The translations under genes were made by a program, and so were the position numbers. Positions 1 through 9,540 of a DNA stretch of 64,000 nt are shown here, piece by piece. The DNA is from Robiginitalea myxolifaciens (GTDB lineage: Bacteria; Bacteroidota; Bacteroidia; Flavobacteriales; Flavobacteriaceae): contig NZ_FOYQ01000001.1 of the NCBI RefSeq assembly GCF_900115205.1, positions 1,515,240-1,579,239 of the forward strand, read 5' to 3'. The notes under the pieces were generated by a model. The model made no database searches. It was given only the letters and a program-made list of their open reading frames with translations, and was not told where the DNA came from. Each line of letters opens with the position of its first letter. Position 1 is the stretch's first letter.

Positions 1-1
1 C

Positions 2-1771
2 CGTGGTTACGACAGTGCAGGAATTGCACTTTACGATGGGGAGCAGATTAATCTTTCCAAAACTCCTGGAAAAGTCTCCGACCTGGAGAACCAGTCCCAG
101 GTAGAAATATCCCGCAGCGGTACTTTGGGAATCGGACACACCCGCTGGGCTACTCACGGGGAACCCAACCAGCGCAACGCACACCCCCATTTCTCCAATT
201 CCGGGGATTTGGTGATTATCCACAATGGGATTATCGAGAATTACGAGTCTATCAAGACAGAGCTCACCAAAAGGGGCTACAGTTTTCATTCCGACACGGA
301 TACTGAGGTTCTGGTAAACCTAATTGAGGAAGTAAAGAAAAAAGAAGGGGTTAAGCTCGGTAAAGCGGTGCAGATTGCCCTCAACCAGGTGGTTGGCGCA
401 TTCGCAATCGCAGTTTTTGACCGAAGCAAGCCCGATGAAATAGTGGTAGCCAAACTCGGAAGCCCGCTGGCGATTGGAATTGGCGAGGATGAGTTTTTTA
501 TCGCCTCGGACGCCACGCCATTTATTGAGTTTACCAACAATGCTGTTTACCTTGAAGATGGGGAAATGGCTGTGGTACGACCAGGTAAAGAAATTAAGTT
601 GCGTAAAATCGCCGACGATGCGGTTGCCTATCCGGCAATCCAGGAACTGCAATTGAGCCTGGAAGCCATTGAGAAGGGTGGTTATGACCACTTCATGCTC
701 AAGGAAATCTATGAGCAGCCTCACGCCATAAAGGATACCTACCGCGGGCGTCTGCGGGTAGAACAGGGTATCGTTAAGATGGCCGGGGTAGACCAAAACC
801 TCGAGCGTTTCCTGAATGCCAATCGCATAATCATTGTAGCCTGTGGAACTTCCTGGCATGCCGGGTTAGTTGCAGAATATATTTTTGAGGATCTGGCGCG
901 AATCCCCGTAGAGGTGGAATACGCTTCCGAATTCCGCTACCGCAACCCGGTAATCACCGATAAGGATGTTGTGATCGCTATTTCCCAGTCTGGTGAAACA
1001 GCGGATACGCTAGCGGCCATTAAACTGGCCAAAGAAAAAGGCGCGTTCGTCTTTGGAATCTGCAACGTAGTAGGTTCTTCAATCGCACGGGAAACCCATG
1101 CCGGAGCCTATACGCACGCCGGTCCTGAAATCGGGGTGGCTTCTACCAAAGCTTTTACGACTCAAATAACCTTATTGACCCTGTTGGCCTTAAAGCTGGC
1201 CCGGGAATCCGGAACACTCAGCAAAACCAAATTCCATGAAATCCTTACCGAAATGGAGGGAATCCCGGCCAAAGTAGAACGGGTATTGGAATCCAATCCA
1301 CTTATCGAGATCATCGCCGATGTGTACAAGGATGCTGAAAACTGCCTTTACCTCGGACGGGGATACAATTTCCCGGTTGCGCTGGAAGGAGCGCTTAAGC
1401 TGAAGGAGATTAGTTACATCCACGCAGAGGGATATCCTGCTGCTGAGATGAAGCACGGACCGATTGCCCTGATCGACGAGCAGATGCCGGTAATCGTAAT
1501 TGCCACTAAAAAAGGACATTACGAGAAGGTAGTCAGCAATATTCAGGAAATCAAATCCCGTAAAGGAAAGATTATCGCCGTGGTTACCGAAGGAGATAGT
1601 CAGGTTCGGGATCTCGCCGATCACGTAGTCGAAGTACCGGAAAGCTCTGAAGCCCTTTCTCCACTACTCACTACCATACCACTTCAATTACTGTCCTACC
1701 ATATTGCGGTCATGCGCGGTTGTAACGTAGATCAGCCCCGTAATCTGGCCAAGTCTGTTACGGTAGAATAG
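2..1771 (+). CDS. glmS: Glutamine--fructose-6-phosphate aminotransferase, 5' end cut by window
   Basis: Makes glucosamine-6-phosphate from fructose-6-phosphate and glutamine, the first step towards UDP-GlcNAc for peptidoglycan and LPS. The reading frame is open from base 2 and begins inside the glutaminase domain (RGYDSAG, then GHTRWATHG), so about 25 N-terminal residues, including the catalytic Cys, lie outside the window. Two SIS sugar-isomerase domains follow (CGTSWHAG; ISQSGETADT), and the protein ends in the family's typical LAKSVTVE. About 589 residues are present of a usual length near 615. The first in-frame start codon in the window (TTG at 125) is internal and is not the real start. 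Identification is secure. Confidence 0.97.
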   Translation, partial: RGYDSAGIALYDGEQINLSKTPGKVSDLENQSQVEISRSGTLGIGHTRWATHGEPNQRNAHPHFSNSGDLVIIHNGIIENYESIKTELTKRGYSFHSDTDTEVLVNLIEEVKKKEGVKLGKAVQIALNQVVGAFAIAVFDRSKPDEIVVAKLGSPLAIGIGEDEFFIASDATPFIEFTNNAVYLEDGEMAVVRPGKEIKLRKIADDAVAYPAIQELQLSLEAIEKGGYDHFMLKEIYEQPHAIKDTYRGRLRVEQGIVKMAGVDQNLERFLNANRIIIVACGTSWHAGLVAEYIFEDLARIPVEVEYASEFRYRNPVITDKDVVIAISQSGETADTLAAIKLAKEKGAFVFGICNVVGSSIARETHAGAYTHAGPEIGVASTKAFTTQITLLTLLALKLARESGTLSKTKFHEILTEMEGIPAKVERVLESNPLIEIIADVYKDAENCLYLGRGYNFPVALEGALKLKEISYIHAEGYPAAEMKHGPIALIDEQMPVIVIATKKGHYEKVVSNIQEIKSRKGKIIAVVTEGDSQVRDLADHVVEVPESSEALSPLLTTIPLQLLSYHIAVMRGCNVDQPRNLAKSVTVE

Positions 1772-1850
1772 GCCCCGGACACCCGGAAATAGGTACGATT
1801 CGCAAAATTCGCCTCGATATTTTGCGATCTCTTTATTATGCACGCATAAT

Positions 1851-1885
1851 TTTGCGAAATTATGATTACCGCTATCATAATTTTG
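1851..1885 (+). promoter_or_regulatory. Candidate promoter for the TonB receptor
   Basis: TAATTTTG at 1878-1885 fits the Bacteroidetes -7 element TAnnTTTG. TTTG at 1851-1854 lies 23 bases upstream as a possible -33 element. The AT-rich region contains several ATAATTTTG copies and short inverted repeats (1801-1808 with 1819-1826, and 1848-1863), so the choice of copy is uncertain. Confidence 0.45.
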
Positions 1886-1924
1886 GTATCTTGCCTGTGT
1901 AACCAAGTAACTGAAACGAAACTA

Positions 1925-4711
1925 ATGAGAACTCTACTACTCCTCTCCCTGCTGTTCTGCGGTTTGGGAGGCTATGCGCAGACCGTAACAACCGGTACGG
2001 TAACGGATGAAAACGGAGAGCCCGTCCCCGGGGCAAACATTGTAATTGTTGGGACAACCGAGGGGACAACGGCCGATTTTGATGGAAACTTCAGCCTGAC
2101 TACAGACCGGACTCCTCCCTTTACCTTACAGATTACCAGTATAGGATTTTCTTCCTCCCAGGTAGAAGTTACCGCGAATAACCAGCAGTTAAGTATTATC
2201 CTAAGTGAAGCCCAAACTTTCCTGGATGAAGTGGTAATCTCGGCTTCCCGAACTCCGGAACGGATCTTTGAATCCCCGGTATCGGTGGAGCGATTTGGGT
2301 TACAGCAAATAGCCAGCACCTCAGCCCCATCCTTTTACGATGGACTGCAAAACCTCAAGGGAGTAGATATCATCAGTAACAGTTTAACCTTCCAATCGGT
2401 AAACACCCGTGGATTTGCCTCTTTCGCCAATACGCGTTTTATGCAGTTAGTCGATGGGATGGACAACACCGCCCCGGGTCTGAACTTTGTCCTGGGTAAC
2501 CTGGTGGGGATGTCCGAGTTGGAAGTACAAAGTGTGGAGATCCTGCCGGGAGCTTCCTCAGCGCTATATGGTGCGGGTGCTTTCAACGGAATTCTATTTA
2601 TGAACAGTAAAAGCCCGTTCGACTTCCAGGGGATCAGCGCTTATTTTAAAACAGGATTTACCGCTCAGGATGCTGCGGGGAACAATCAATATTATGATGT
2701 TGGGATCCGTGCTGCCCATGCCTTCAGCGATAAACTGGCGGTTAAGGCAAATTTCTCTTTCCTGCAGGGGGAAGACTGGCATGCCAACAACTTTGTAGAC
2801 CTCGCCAATCCAGGTGCCGACCGAAGCAACCCGGCTTATGATGGGTTGAATATTTACGGAGATGAGGTAAGTACTTTACTGAATTTCGATGCCCTCGCGG
2901 GCTTGCCTTCCGGAACTATCGGCTCAGCCACGGTTAGTCGGACAGGTTATGCTGAAAGCGAGTTGATGAACTATGGCGCTCAAAGTGTAAAAACGGATTT
3001 CTCCGTTTTCTACCGACCTTTCGCTGACGACTTCGAGATCATTTACAATGGCCGTATTGGTCGTGGAAATACCATTTACCAGGGTGCAAACCGCTACGCA
3101 ATTCGCGACTTTATCCTGCAACAACACCGTCTGGAGATTAGAAACAAAAACTTCTTTATCCGGGGGTATATCACCTCTGAAAATGCCGGTAATTCTTATG
3201 ATACTCGATTTGCGGCAATCAACGTTAACCGACGCTGGAAAGACGATACCCAGTGGTTCACCGATTACGCCCAAACCTACATTGGAGCGCGTCTTGGAGT
3301 AGGAACAGGGGTACAATTAGATGATGCAACCGCTCACGCCGCGGCCCGTCAGGCTGCCGATACAGGAAGGTTGATCCCGGGAACACGGGAATTCGATAAT
3401 GCCCTTGCAGCCGTAACTTCAGACGGGGATCTGACCACCGGAGCTAAGTTTATCGACAACACCAAGTTCCGTCACGTAAACGCAAACTACAACCTCAGCC
3501 ATGTTACCGGTGAGTTTGCAGATATTCAGATCGGAGGTTCTTTCAGAGAATACGAATTGAACTCAAGCGGTACCATCTTTACAGATATTGACGGCCCGAT
3601 TACGTACAATGAGTATGGGGCTTATATTCAGCTGCAACGTAAGTTTCTGGACGATCGCCTGAAGTTTACCGGATCTGTACGTTACGATAAGAACGAGTTT
3701 TTCGATGGATTCCTTTCTCCTCGAGCTTCCCTCTTAGCCACACTGGGACCAGAACGCAACCACAACCTGCGTGTTTCCGTACAGCAAGGATTCCGGAATC
3801 CAACCACCCAGGACTTGTTTATCGGTCTGAACGCCGGGCGCGCCATTCTGGTAGGATCTGCACCGGATAACCTGGATCGGGATATTCGCCAATTCGACAT
3901 TAGTGCCCAGGGGCAAGCCCTGACAGGAACAGACCGCGCAACCATTGTGGGAAGAGCTGCCTATGAGAATGCATTCTCTGCAGCATCTGTACAGGCGGGA
4001 AATCCACAAGCGGTAGAAACGGATTTGGTACAGCCCGAGGAAATCACCGCATATGAAGCGGGATACCGGGCGCAGATTGGCAAACTGGCCATCGATATCA
4101 GCGGATACTATAACCGCTACCAGAATTTCATCGCCAATACTTTTGTTTTGGTTCCTCTTTATGGAAACGTAGGAGACCCGGGAGCGTCTATCGGGGATGC
4201 TAACGGACCAGATCAGCTGGCTCTTGCTGCATTGCAGAATCAGGATTTGGAAACCTATCAAACGTATACCAACTCCCCAGCAGATGTAGAATCATGGGGG
4301 GTAGTAGCCGGAGTAGACATGAAAGTCTTGGGAGGCTTCGACCTGGGTGTAAACTATTCCTATATCGAGCAGGAATTCGACCAGGCAGCCAACCCGGATT
4401 TCCGCACTCAGTTCAACATGCCAAACCACAAGGTTAAAGCTTCCTTTGGACATCGCGAGCTCTTCAAGAACTTTGGCTTCCAGGTTAATTATCGCTGGAG
4501 CGATACGTACCTGTGGCAAAACACCTTTGCCGATGGTATTATCGATGCCTACAGCGTTCTGGACGCACAGGTTAGTTACCGGGTTCCTCAATGGCGCGAT
4601 TCCGTATTTAAGCTCGGAGGCTCTAACATACTTGGAGATGAGTATTTCTCGGCTTTCGGTACGGGAGCGGTTGGTTCTATCTTTTACATAAGCTGGACCG
4701 TAAACCCTTAA
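1925..4711 (+). CDS. TonB-dependent receptor with carboxypeptidase-like N-terminal domain
   Basis: Outer-membrane active-transport receptor of 928 residues. The ATG at 1925 is chosen because it starts a clear signal peptide (MRTLLLLSLLFCGLGGYAQ); the frame is open further upstream, but that part looks non-coding. A carboxypeptidase-D regulatory-like domain follows (about residues 22-105, TGTVTDENGEPVPGANI). Next comes the TonB box/plug region (DEVVISASRTPERI; VDGMDNTAPG; VEILPGASSALYGAGAFNG), then a 22-strand-type barrel. No SusD partner lies beside it and the substrate cannot be told. It lies about 150 bases after glmS, probably with its own promoter, and ends before a strong terminator. Confidence 0.9.
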   Translation: MRTLLLLSLLFCGLGGYAQTVTTGTVTDENGEPVPGANIVIVGTTEGTTADFDGNFSLTTDRTPPFTLQITSIGFSSSQVEVTANNQQLSIILSEAQTFLDEVVISASRTPERIFESPVSVERFGLQQIASTSAPSFYDGLQNLKGVDIISNSLTFQSVNTRGFASFANTRFMQLVDGMDNTAPGLNFVLGNLVGMSELEVQSVEILPGASSALYGAGAFNGILFMNSKSPFDFQGISAYFKTGFTAQDAAGNNQYYDVGIRAAHAFSDKLAVKANFSFLQGEDWHANNFVDLANPGADRSNPAYDGLNIYGDEVSTLLNFDALAGLPSGTIGSATVSRTGYAESELMNYGAQSVKTDFSVFYRPFADDFEIIYNGRIGRGNTIYQGANRYAIRDFILQQHRLEIRNKNFFIRGYITSENAGNSYDTRFAAINVNRRWKDDTQWFTDYAQTYIGARLGVGTGVQLDDATAHAAARQAADTGRLIPGTREFDNALAAVTSDGDLTTGAKFIDNTKFRHVNANYNLSHVTGEFADIQIGGSFREYELNSSGTIFTDIDGPITYNEYGAYIQLQRKFLDDRLKFTGSVRYDKNEFFDGFLSPRASLLATLGPERNHNLRVSVQQGFRNPTTQDLFIGLNAGRAILVGSAPDNLDRDIRQFDISAQGQALTGTDRATIVGRAAYENAFSAASVQAGNPQAVETDLVQPEEITAYEAGYRAQIGKLAIDISGYYNRYQNFIANTFVLVPLYGNVGDPGASIGDANGPDQLALAALQNQDLETYQTYTNSPADVESWGVVAGVDMKVLGGFDLGVNYSYIEQEFDQAANPDFRTQFNMPNHKVKASFGHRELFKNFGFQVNYRWSDTYLWQNTFADGIIDAYSVLDAQVSYRVPQWRDSVFKLGGSNILGDEYFSAFGTGAVGSIFYISWTVNP

Positions 4712-4760
4712 GAATATCAGGATCAGTTCTAAGATCCTTAGCAACTTTTTTACAATTGAA

Positions 4761-4790
4761 AAGCGCTGGCCAGCCAGCGCTTTTTTTATT
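4761..4790 (+). terminator. Rho-independent terminator after the TonB receptor
   Basis: A 9-bp perfect stem (AAGCGCTGG at 4761-4769 with CCAGCGCTT at 4774-4782) with a 4-base loop, followed by a T run. It separates the receptor gene from atpD. Confidence 0.9.
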
Positions 4791-4835
4791 GCCGAAAAAG
4801 GGTTCAAATGGATTCATTTTCTGAATAGAATAGCC

Positions 4836-4843
4836 TATCTTTG
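4836..4843 (+). promoter_or_regulatory. -7 promoter element of atpDC
   Basis: TATCTTTG followed by CACCC, a form seen often in flavobacterial promoters, about 50 bases before the atpD start. No clear -33 TTG is visible at the usual distance. Confidence 0.65.
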
Positions 4844-4876
4844 CACCCGAAAAAACAGAGCCTTTTAACTATTTAG

Positions 4877-6403
<1,527 letters not shown>

Positions 6404-6421
6404 TCGCTTAAAATTTAAAAG

Positions 6422-6700
6422 ATGTACCTAGAAATTGTTTCACCAGAAGCCACCCTTTTTGCGGGGGAAGTAAGTTCGGTAACTGTCCCGGGTATTAACG
6501 GAGAGTTCCAGATGCTGGAAGACCACGCCCCCATTGTTTCGCTCTTGCAGGCAGGGGAGGTCCGGATGGCAGGCAATGCTCCTATCCATGAGGATTTTGC
6601 TGACCGTTTCACCCAGGGGGCTAATGGGAAAACCATTCTGGAGATCAAAAGTGGAACCGTAGAATTGAAGAACAATAAGGTTATTGTCCTCGCCGATTAG
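6422..6700 (+). CDS. atpC: F0F1 ATP synthase epsilon subunit, short form
   Basis: Part of the F1 central stalk, 92 residues. Only the N-terminal beta-sandwich domain is present (MYLEIVSPEATLFAGEV; PGINGEFQMLEDHAPIVSLL). The C-terminal helical hairpin that makes the E. coli protein about 139 residues and inhibits ATP hydrolysis is missing. The stop is followed directly by a terminator, so this is the natural end and not a break. It is transcribed with atpD. The short form suggests that this organism does not control hydrolysis through epsilon extension. Confidence 0.95.
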   Translation: MYLEIVSPEATLFAGEVSSVTVPGINGEFQMLEDHAPIVSLLQAGEVRMAGNAPIHEDFADRFTQGANGKTILEIKSGTVELKNNKVIVLAD

Positions 6701-6728
6701 GTAAAGCTTAAGATCCTATACGATACAG

Positions 6729-6758
6729 AAAAACCCCTGGGCTTCCAGGGGTTTTTTA
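6729..6758 (+). terminator. Terminator after atpC
   Basis: Stem ACCCCTGG with CCAGGGGT around the loop GCTT, flanked by A and T runs. It can work in both directions between the convergent atpC and acetyltransferase genes. Confidence 0.9.
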
Positions 6759-7289
6759 TTTGGTGGCTGCCTGGAGCATGATCACGTGCCAAAGCGTACT
6801 GCCTTCCTGGTGTTGGGTAAGCTCAGTGAAACCAACAGCAAAGTGGGCCCCCAGGGATCTGGGATTGTCTGCGGCTACTTCCGTGATCAGCGGCAAAGGG
6901 CTGCACGCGGAACTCAGCGCACGGTATAATTTGCGAAAATGGCCTTGATTTCGGAATTCTCTGGCAATACAGACCTGACCCATGACGCGATAGTCAGTTT
7001 CCGGTTCCAGGTGGGATTCGATACTGCCGAACATGGGTGCCAGGTCCGGGACCGCCTCTTGAATTTCAGGATGCAGGCAAAGTGCATAACCCTGAACTTG
7101 TTTTCCATCCCAGGCAATGAACTGAGGGGCCATTACCTGCATTCTTTTTAATAATTCAAGGGAGTGTTGCAGGGTTACAAATCCTTCCCGAGCCACGGTA
7201 TCCGGATCCAGAACGGAGCGCAGATTCCTGGCTTGCAAGTCCAGAATCTGACATAACTCCTCATTGGTTTTGGCCGGGCGATAGATCAT
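6756..7289 (-). CDS. GNAT-family N-acetyltransferase
   Basis: A 177-residue single-domain protein. The acetyl-CoA-binding motif A is visible as QVCIAREFRNQGHFRKLYRAL (about residues 105-125), with the R/Q-x-x-G-x-G/A loop partly altered (NQGHF). The C-terminal GAHFAVGFTEL segment matches the family's final strand and helix. The substrate is unknown. It is divergent from bioF, and its upstream sequence has a near-match -7 element (TAATTTTA) six bases before the ATG. The C terminus overlaps the edge of the atpC terminator. Confidence 0.8.
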   Translation of the reverse strand: MIYRPAKTNEELCQILDLQARNLRSVLDPDTVAREGFVTLQHSLELLKRMQVMAPQFIAWDGKQVQGYALCLHPEIQEAVPDLAPMFGSIESHLEPETDYRVMGQVCIAREFRNQGHFRKLYRALSSACSPLPLITEVAADNPRSLGAHFAVGFTELTQHQEGSTLWHVIMLQAATK

Positions 7290-7323
7290 GAGAGATAAAA
7301 TTAGCTAAATCAGGCCGATGCCC

Positions 7324-7331
7324 TACATTTG
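7324..7331 (+). promoter_or_regulatory. -7 promoter element abutting the bioF start
   Basis: TACATTTG is an exact TAnnTTTG match. It ends four bases before the ATG at 7336, which puts the expected transcription start at or next to the start codon. No good -33 TTG was found, so it remains a candidate. Confidence 0.5.
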
Positions 7332-7335
7332 CTTT

Positions 7336-8514
7336 ATGGCCGGATTCCCCGAAAAATTACGCGCAAAGCTCAGCCAGCGGCAGCAGGACGACATGCTCCG
7401 TGAATTGCAGCCCGATTCCCGGGGGATCGATTTTTCCTCCAATGATTATCTGGGTTTTGCCCTGGATTTTCCAGAGTCGCCGCATAACATCCCCGGGGAC
7501 AGCAACAATGCGCGCATTACCCGAGGCAGTACTTCCTCCCGACTGATCCGCGGAAATCATGGGGAATACCCCAGAACTGAAGCTGCAATAGCCTCCTTTC
7601 ACAATGCGGATGCAGCCCTGGTTTTCAATTCAGGGTATTCCGCGAATCTGGGTTTGTTGGCAAGCGTTCCCCAACGAACGGATTTTATTTTATACGACGC
7701 ACAAATCCATGCCAGCCTTAGGGATGGGATTCGTCTCAGCCCTGCTAAAAGTTACAGTTTCCGGCACAATGATCCGGAACACCTCAAAGAGCGCTACAAA
7801 CAACTGTTTCCAGAGGGTAGACCACCAGAGTCAGAAGTCTACCTCATAACGGAATCCCTATTTTCCATGTCCGGAACGGTGCCCGACCTGGGGCGTTTCT
7901 TCAATTTTTGCCAGGAGGAAGACTGTAGGCTCATCCTGGACGAAGCGCATGCCATAGGGGTCTTAGGTCCACAGGGGAAGGGGTTGGCGGCAGCTATGGA
8001 GCGGGAGGAAGCTTGCTTTGCCCGCGTGGTTACTTTTGGGAAGGCCCTGGGCAGTCACGGGGCGGCTATTCTCGGAAGCGAGTCCTTAAGGCAGTATCTG
8101 ATAAATTTTTGTCGTCCTTTAATTTATACCACCGCACTTCCCCCAGCATCGCTGATTGCCATTAGGGAAGCATATGAGCTTTTAGCTTCGGACACTGGTC
8201 AGGAGCGGGTCCGGCAGTTGCGAACGGCAATCGATCGCTTCCACCATGAGGCCGGAGCCCTGGGATTACAGGATCAATTCGGTGGCGGCCAGGGAGCAGT
8301 CTTTAATTTTCGGGTGGGAGGGAATACCCCAACCAAAGCACTATCGAAGCAATTGGCAGCCGCCGGTTACGACGTTCGACCCATACTTTCACCTACCGTT
8401 CCCGAAGGCGAAGAATGCCTGAGGTTTTGTGTCCATAGTTTTAATTCCCCTGAGGAAATCCAAGGGGTTTTAACTACCTTGTATTCACTATCCGATACGT
8501 ATGTCAGGAATTAA
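7336..8514 (+). CDS. bioF: 8-amino-7-oxononanoate synthase (biotin synthesis)
   Basis: PLP enzyme that joins pimeloyl-ACP (or -CoA) and L-alanine to give KAPA, the first ring-forming intermediate of biotin. It has 392 residues, the usual size. The family's GSTSSRLIRGNHGEY segment, DEAHAIGVLGPQG and the PLP lysine in VVTFGKALGSHGA are all present. An ATG also lies six codons upstream at 7318, but the -7 promoter element sits between the two, so the ATG at 7336 is preferred. It overlaps the next gene by 14 bases and begins the operon bioF-DUF2007-bioD. Confidence 0.93.
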   Translation: MAGFPEKLRAKLSQRQQDDMLRELQPDSRGIDFSSNDYLGFALDFPESPHNIPGDSNNARITRGSTSSRLIRGNHGEYPRTEAAIASFHNADAALVFNSGYSANLGLLASVPQRTDFILYDAQIHASLRDGIRLSPAKSYSFRHNDPEHLKERYKQLFPEGRPPESEVYLITESLFSMSGTVPDLGRFFNFCQEEDCRLILDEAHAIGVLGPQGKGLAAAMEREEACFARVVTFGKALGSHGAAILGSESLRQYLINFCRPLIYTTALPPASLIAIREAYELLASDTGQERVRQLRTAIDRFHHEAGALGLQDQFGGGQGAVFNFRVGGNTPTKALSKQLAAAGYDVRPILSPTVPEGEECLRFCVHSFNSPEEIQGVLTTLYSLSDTYVRN

Positions 8515-8893
8515 AGCGCATGAAATTATTGCCGTCTTCGATTGGGTCACGGATGCCGAGTTGCTCAAACTTAAATTGGAATCTGAAGGAATCCCGGTAA
8601 TCCTCAAAGACGCCAATATCCTGCAGGCCGAACCGTATATCGCTACGGCTACGGGAGGAGTTAAAGTAACCGTACCCGAAGTCTATGCCCAAAAGGCCAG
8701 GGAGATTTACGAAACGGTTCGGGCCTACGCTACCGATAACAACGGCAAGCCCATTGTGTGCCCCAATTGCGGGGAAGCCAAAAGCGAGCGATACCACAAC
8801 AAGGACCACTGGGGCTATCGCCTCTTTCCCTTTCTGGAACCCGCTAAATACAAATGCCTCAGTTGTGGCATAATAACCCGACCCGGGAAATGA
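8501..8893 (+). CDS. DUF2007 domain protein with C-terminal zinc ribbon
   Basis: A 130-residue protein of unknown function. Residues 8-75 resemble the DUF2007 domain (AVFDWVTDAELLKLKLESEG; VKVTVPEVYAQKAREI), which is structurally like ferredoxin-type signalling domains. Two cysteine pairs, Cys87/Cys90 (CPNC) and Cys119/Cys122 (CLSC), form a probable zinc ribbon. The gene overlaps bioF by 14 bases and bioD by 4 (ATGA), so translation is coupled. Nothing known ties DUF2007 to biotin. It may only share the transcript, though its place between two pathway genes is notable. Confidence 0.8.
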   Translation: MSGIKAHEIIAVFDWVTDAELLKLKLESEGIPVILKDANILQAEPYIATATGGVKVTVPEVYAQKAREIYETVRAYATDNNGKPIVCPNCGEAKSERYHNKDHWGYRLFPFLEPAKYKCLSCGIITRPGK

Positions 8894-9516
8894 GTCATAT
8901 TTTTGTTACCGGAATTTCTACGGAGGTCGGGAAGACCGTTGCCTCTGCTGTGCTGACCGAGGCCCTGGAAGCCGATTACTGGAAGCCGGTCCAGGCAGGA
9001 GACCTTGACGATTCCGACAGCCACAAAATTCGTCGTTACCTCTCCAACCAAAAAAGTACCATCCATCCGAATGCCTATGCCCTGAACCATCCGATGAGTC
9101 CGCACGCTGCGGCTGCACTGGATCAGGTAAGCATTGCGATGTCCAAAATAACCCGGCCCGAAACGTCCAACCACCTGGTTATCGAAGGAGCCGGGGGTTT
9201 ATTGGTCCCCTTGAATGAATCCGACACCATAGCCGACCTCATTGATCCCGACGACAAGGTACTCGTAGTCTCCAGGCACTACCTGGGGAGTATCAATCAC
9301 AGCTTGCTCACCCTGGAATTTTTGCTTAGTGGAGGGTGGGAGCCAGCGGTTTTATTTGTGGGGGAGCCGCATCCGAGCACCGAATCCATAATCCTCTCCA
9401 GGACAGGGGTGCGTATGCTTGGACGCTTACCGCTTTTGGAAGCGGTGAACGCAGCAAGTATTCGTATGTTGGCGAATCAACTCCGCCCAGAACTGTTACA
9501 TTGGGTGGAAAGCTAG
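8890..9516 (+). CDS. bioD: Dethiobiotin synthetase
   Basis: Uses ATP and CO2 to close the ureido ring of DAPA to dethiobiotin. It has 208 residues, a typical length. The P-loop is TGISTEVGKTV at the N terminus, followed by WKPVQAGD, which contains the family's Lys, and VEGAGGLLVPLN, the substrate/magnesium loop. The ATG at 8890 overlaps the preceding stop as ATGA. An upstream extension in the same frame has no support. The gene ends 24 bases before the convergent glycosyltransferase gene. Confidence 0.93.
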   Translation: MSHIFVTGISTEVGKTVASAVLTEALEADYWKPVQAGDLDDSDSHKIRRYLSNQKSTIHPNAYALNHPMSPHAAAALDQVSIAMSKITRPETSNHLVIEGAGGLLVPLNESDTIADLIDPDDKVLVVSRHYLGSINHSLLTLEFLLSGGWEPAVLFVGEPHPSTESIILSRTGVRMLGRLPLLEAVNAASIRMLANQLRPELLHWVES

Positions 9517-9540
9517 GCAGCGGGATCCAATTTCGCCATT

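Noticed and set aside
1801-1863. AT-rich inverted repeats as an attachment site or IS end
   Set aside because: No recombinase gene or target duplication is near; they fit overlapping promoter-like copies of ATAATTTTG.
1862-1924. Upstream start of the first TonB receptor at an ATG at 1862
   Set aside because: It would place a promoter-like region inside the gene and put 21 residues before a perfect signal peptide.
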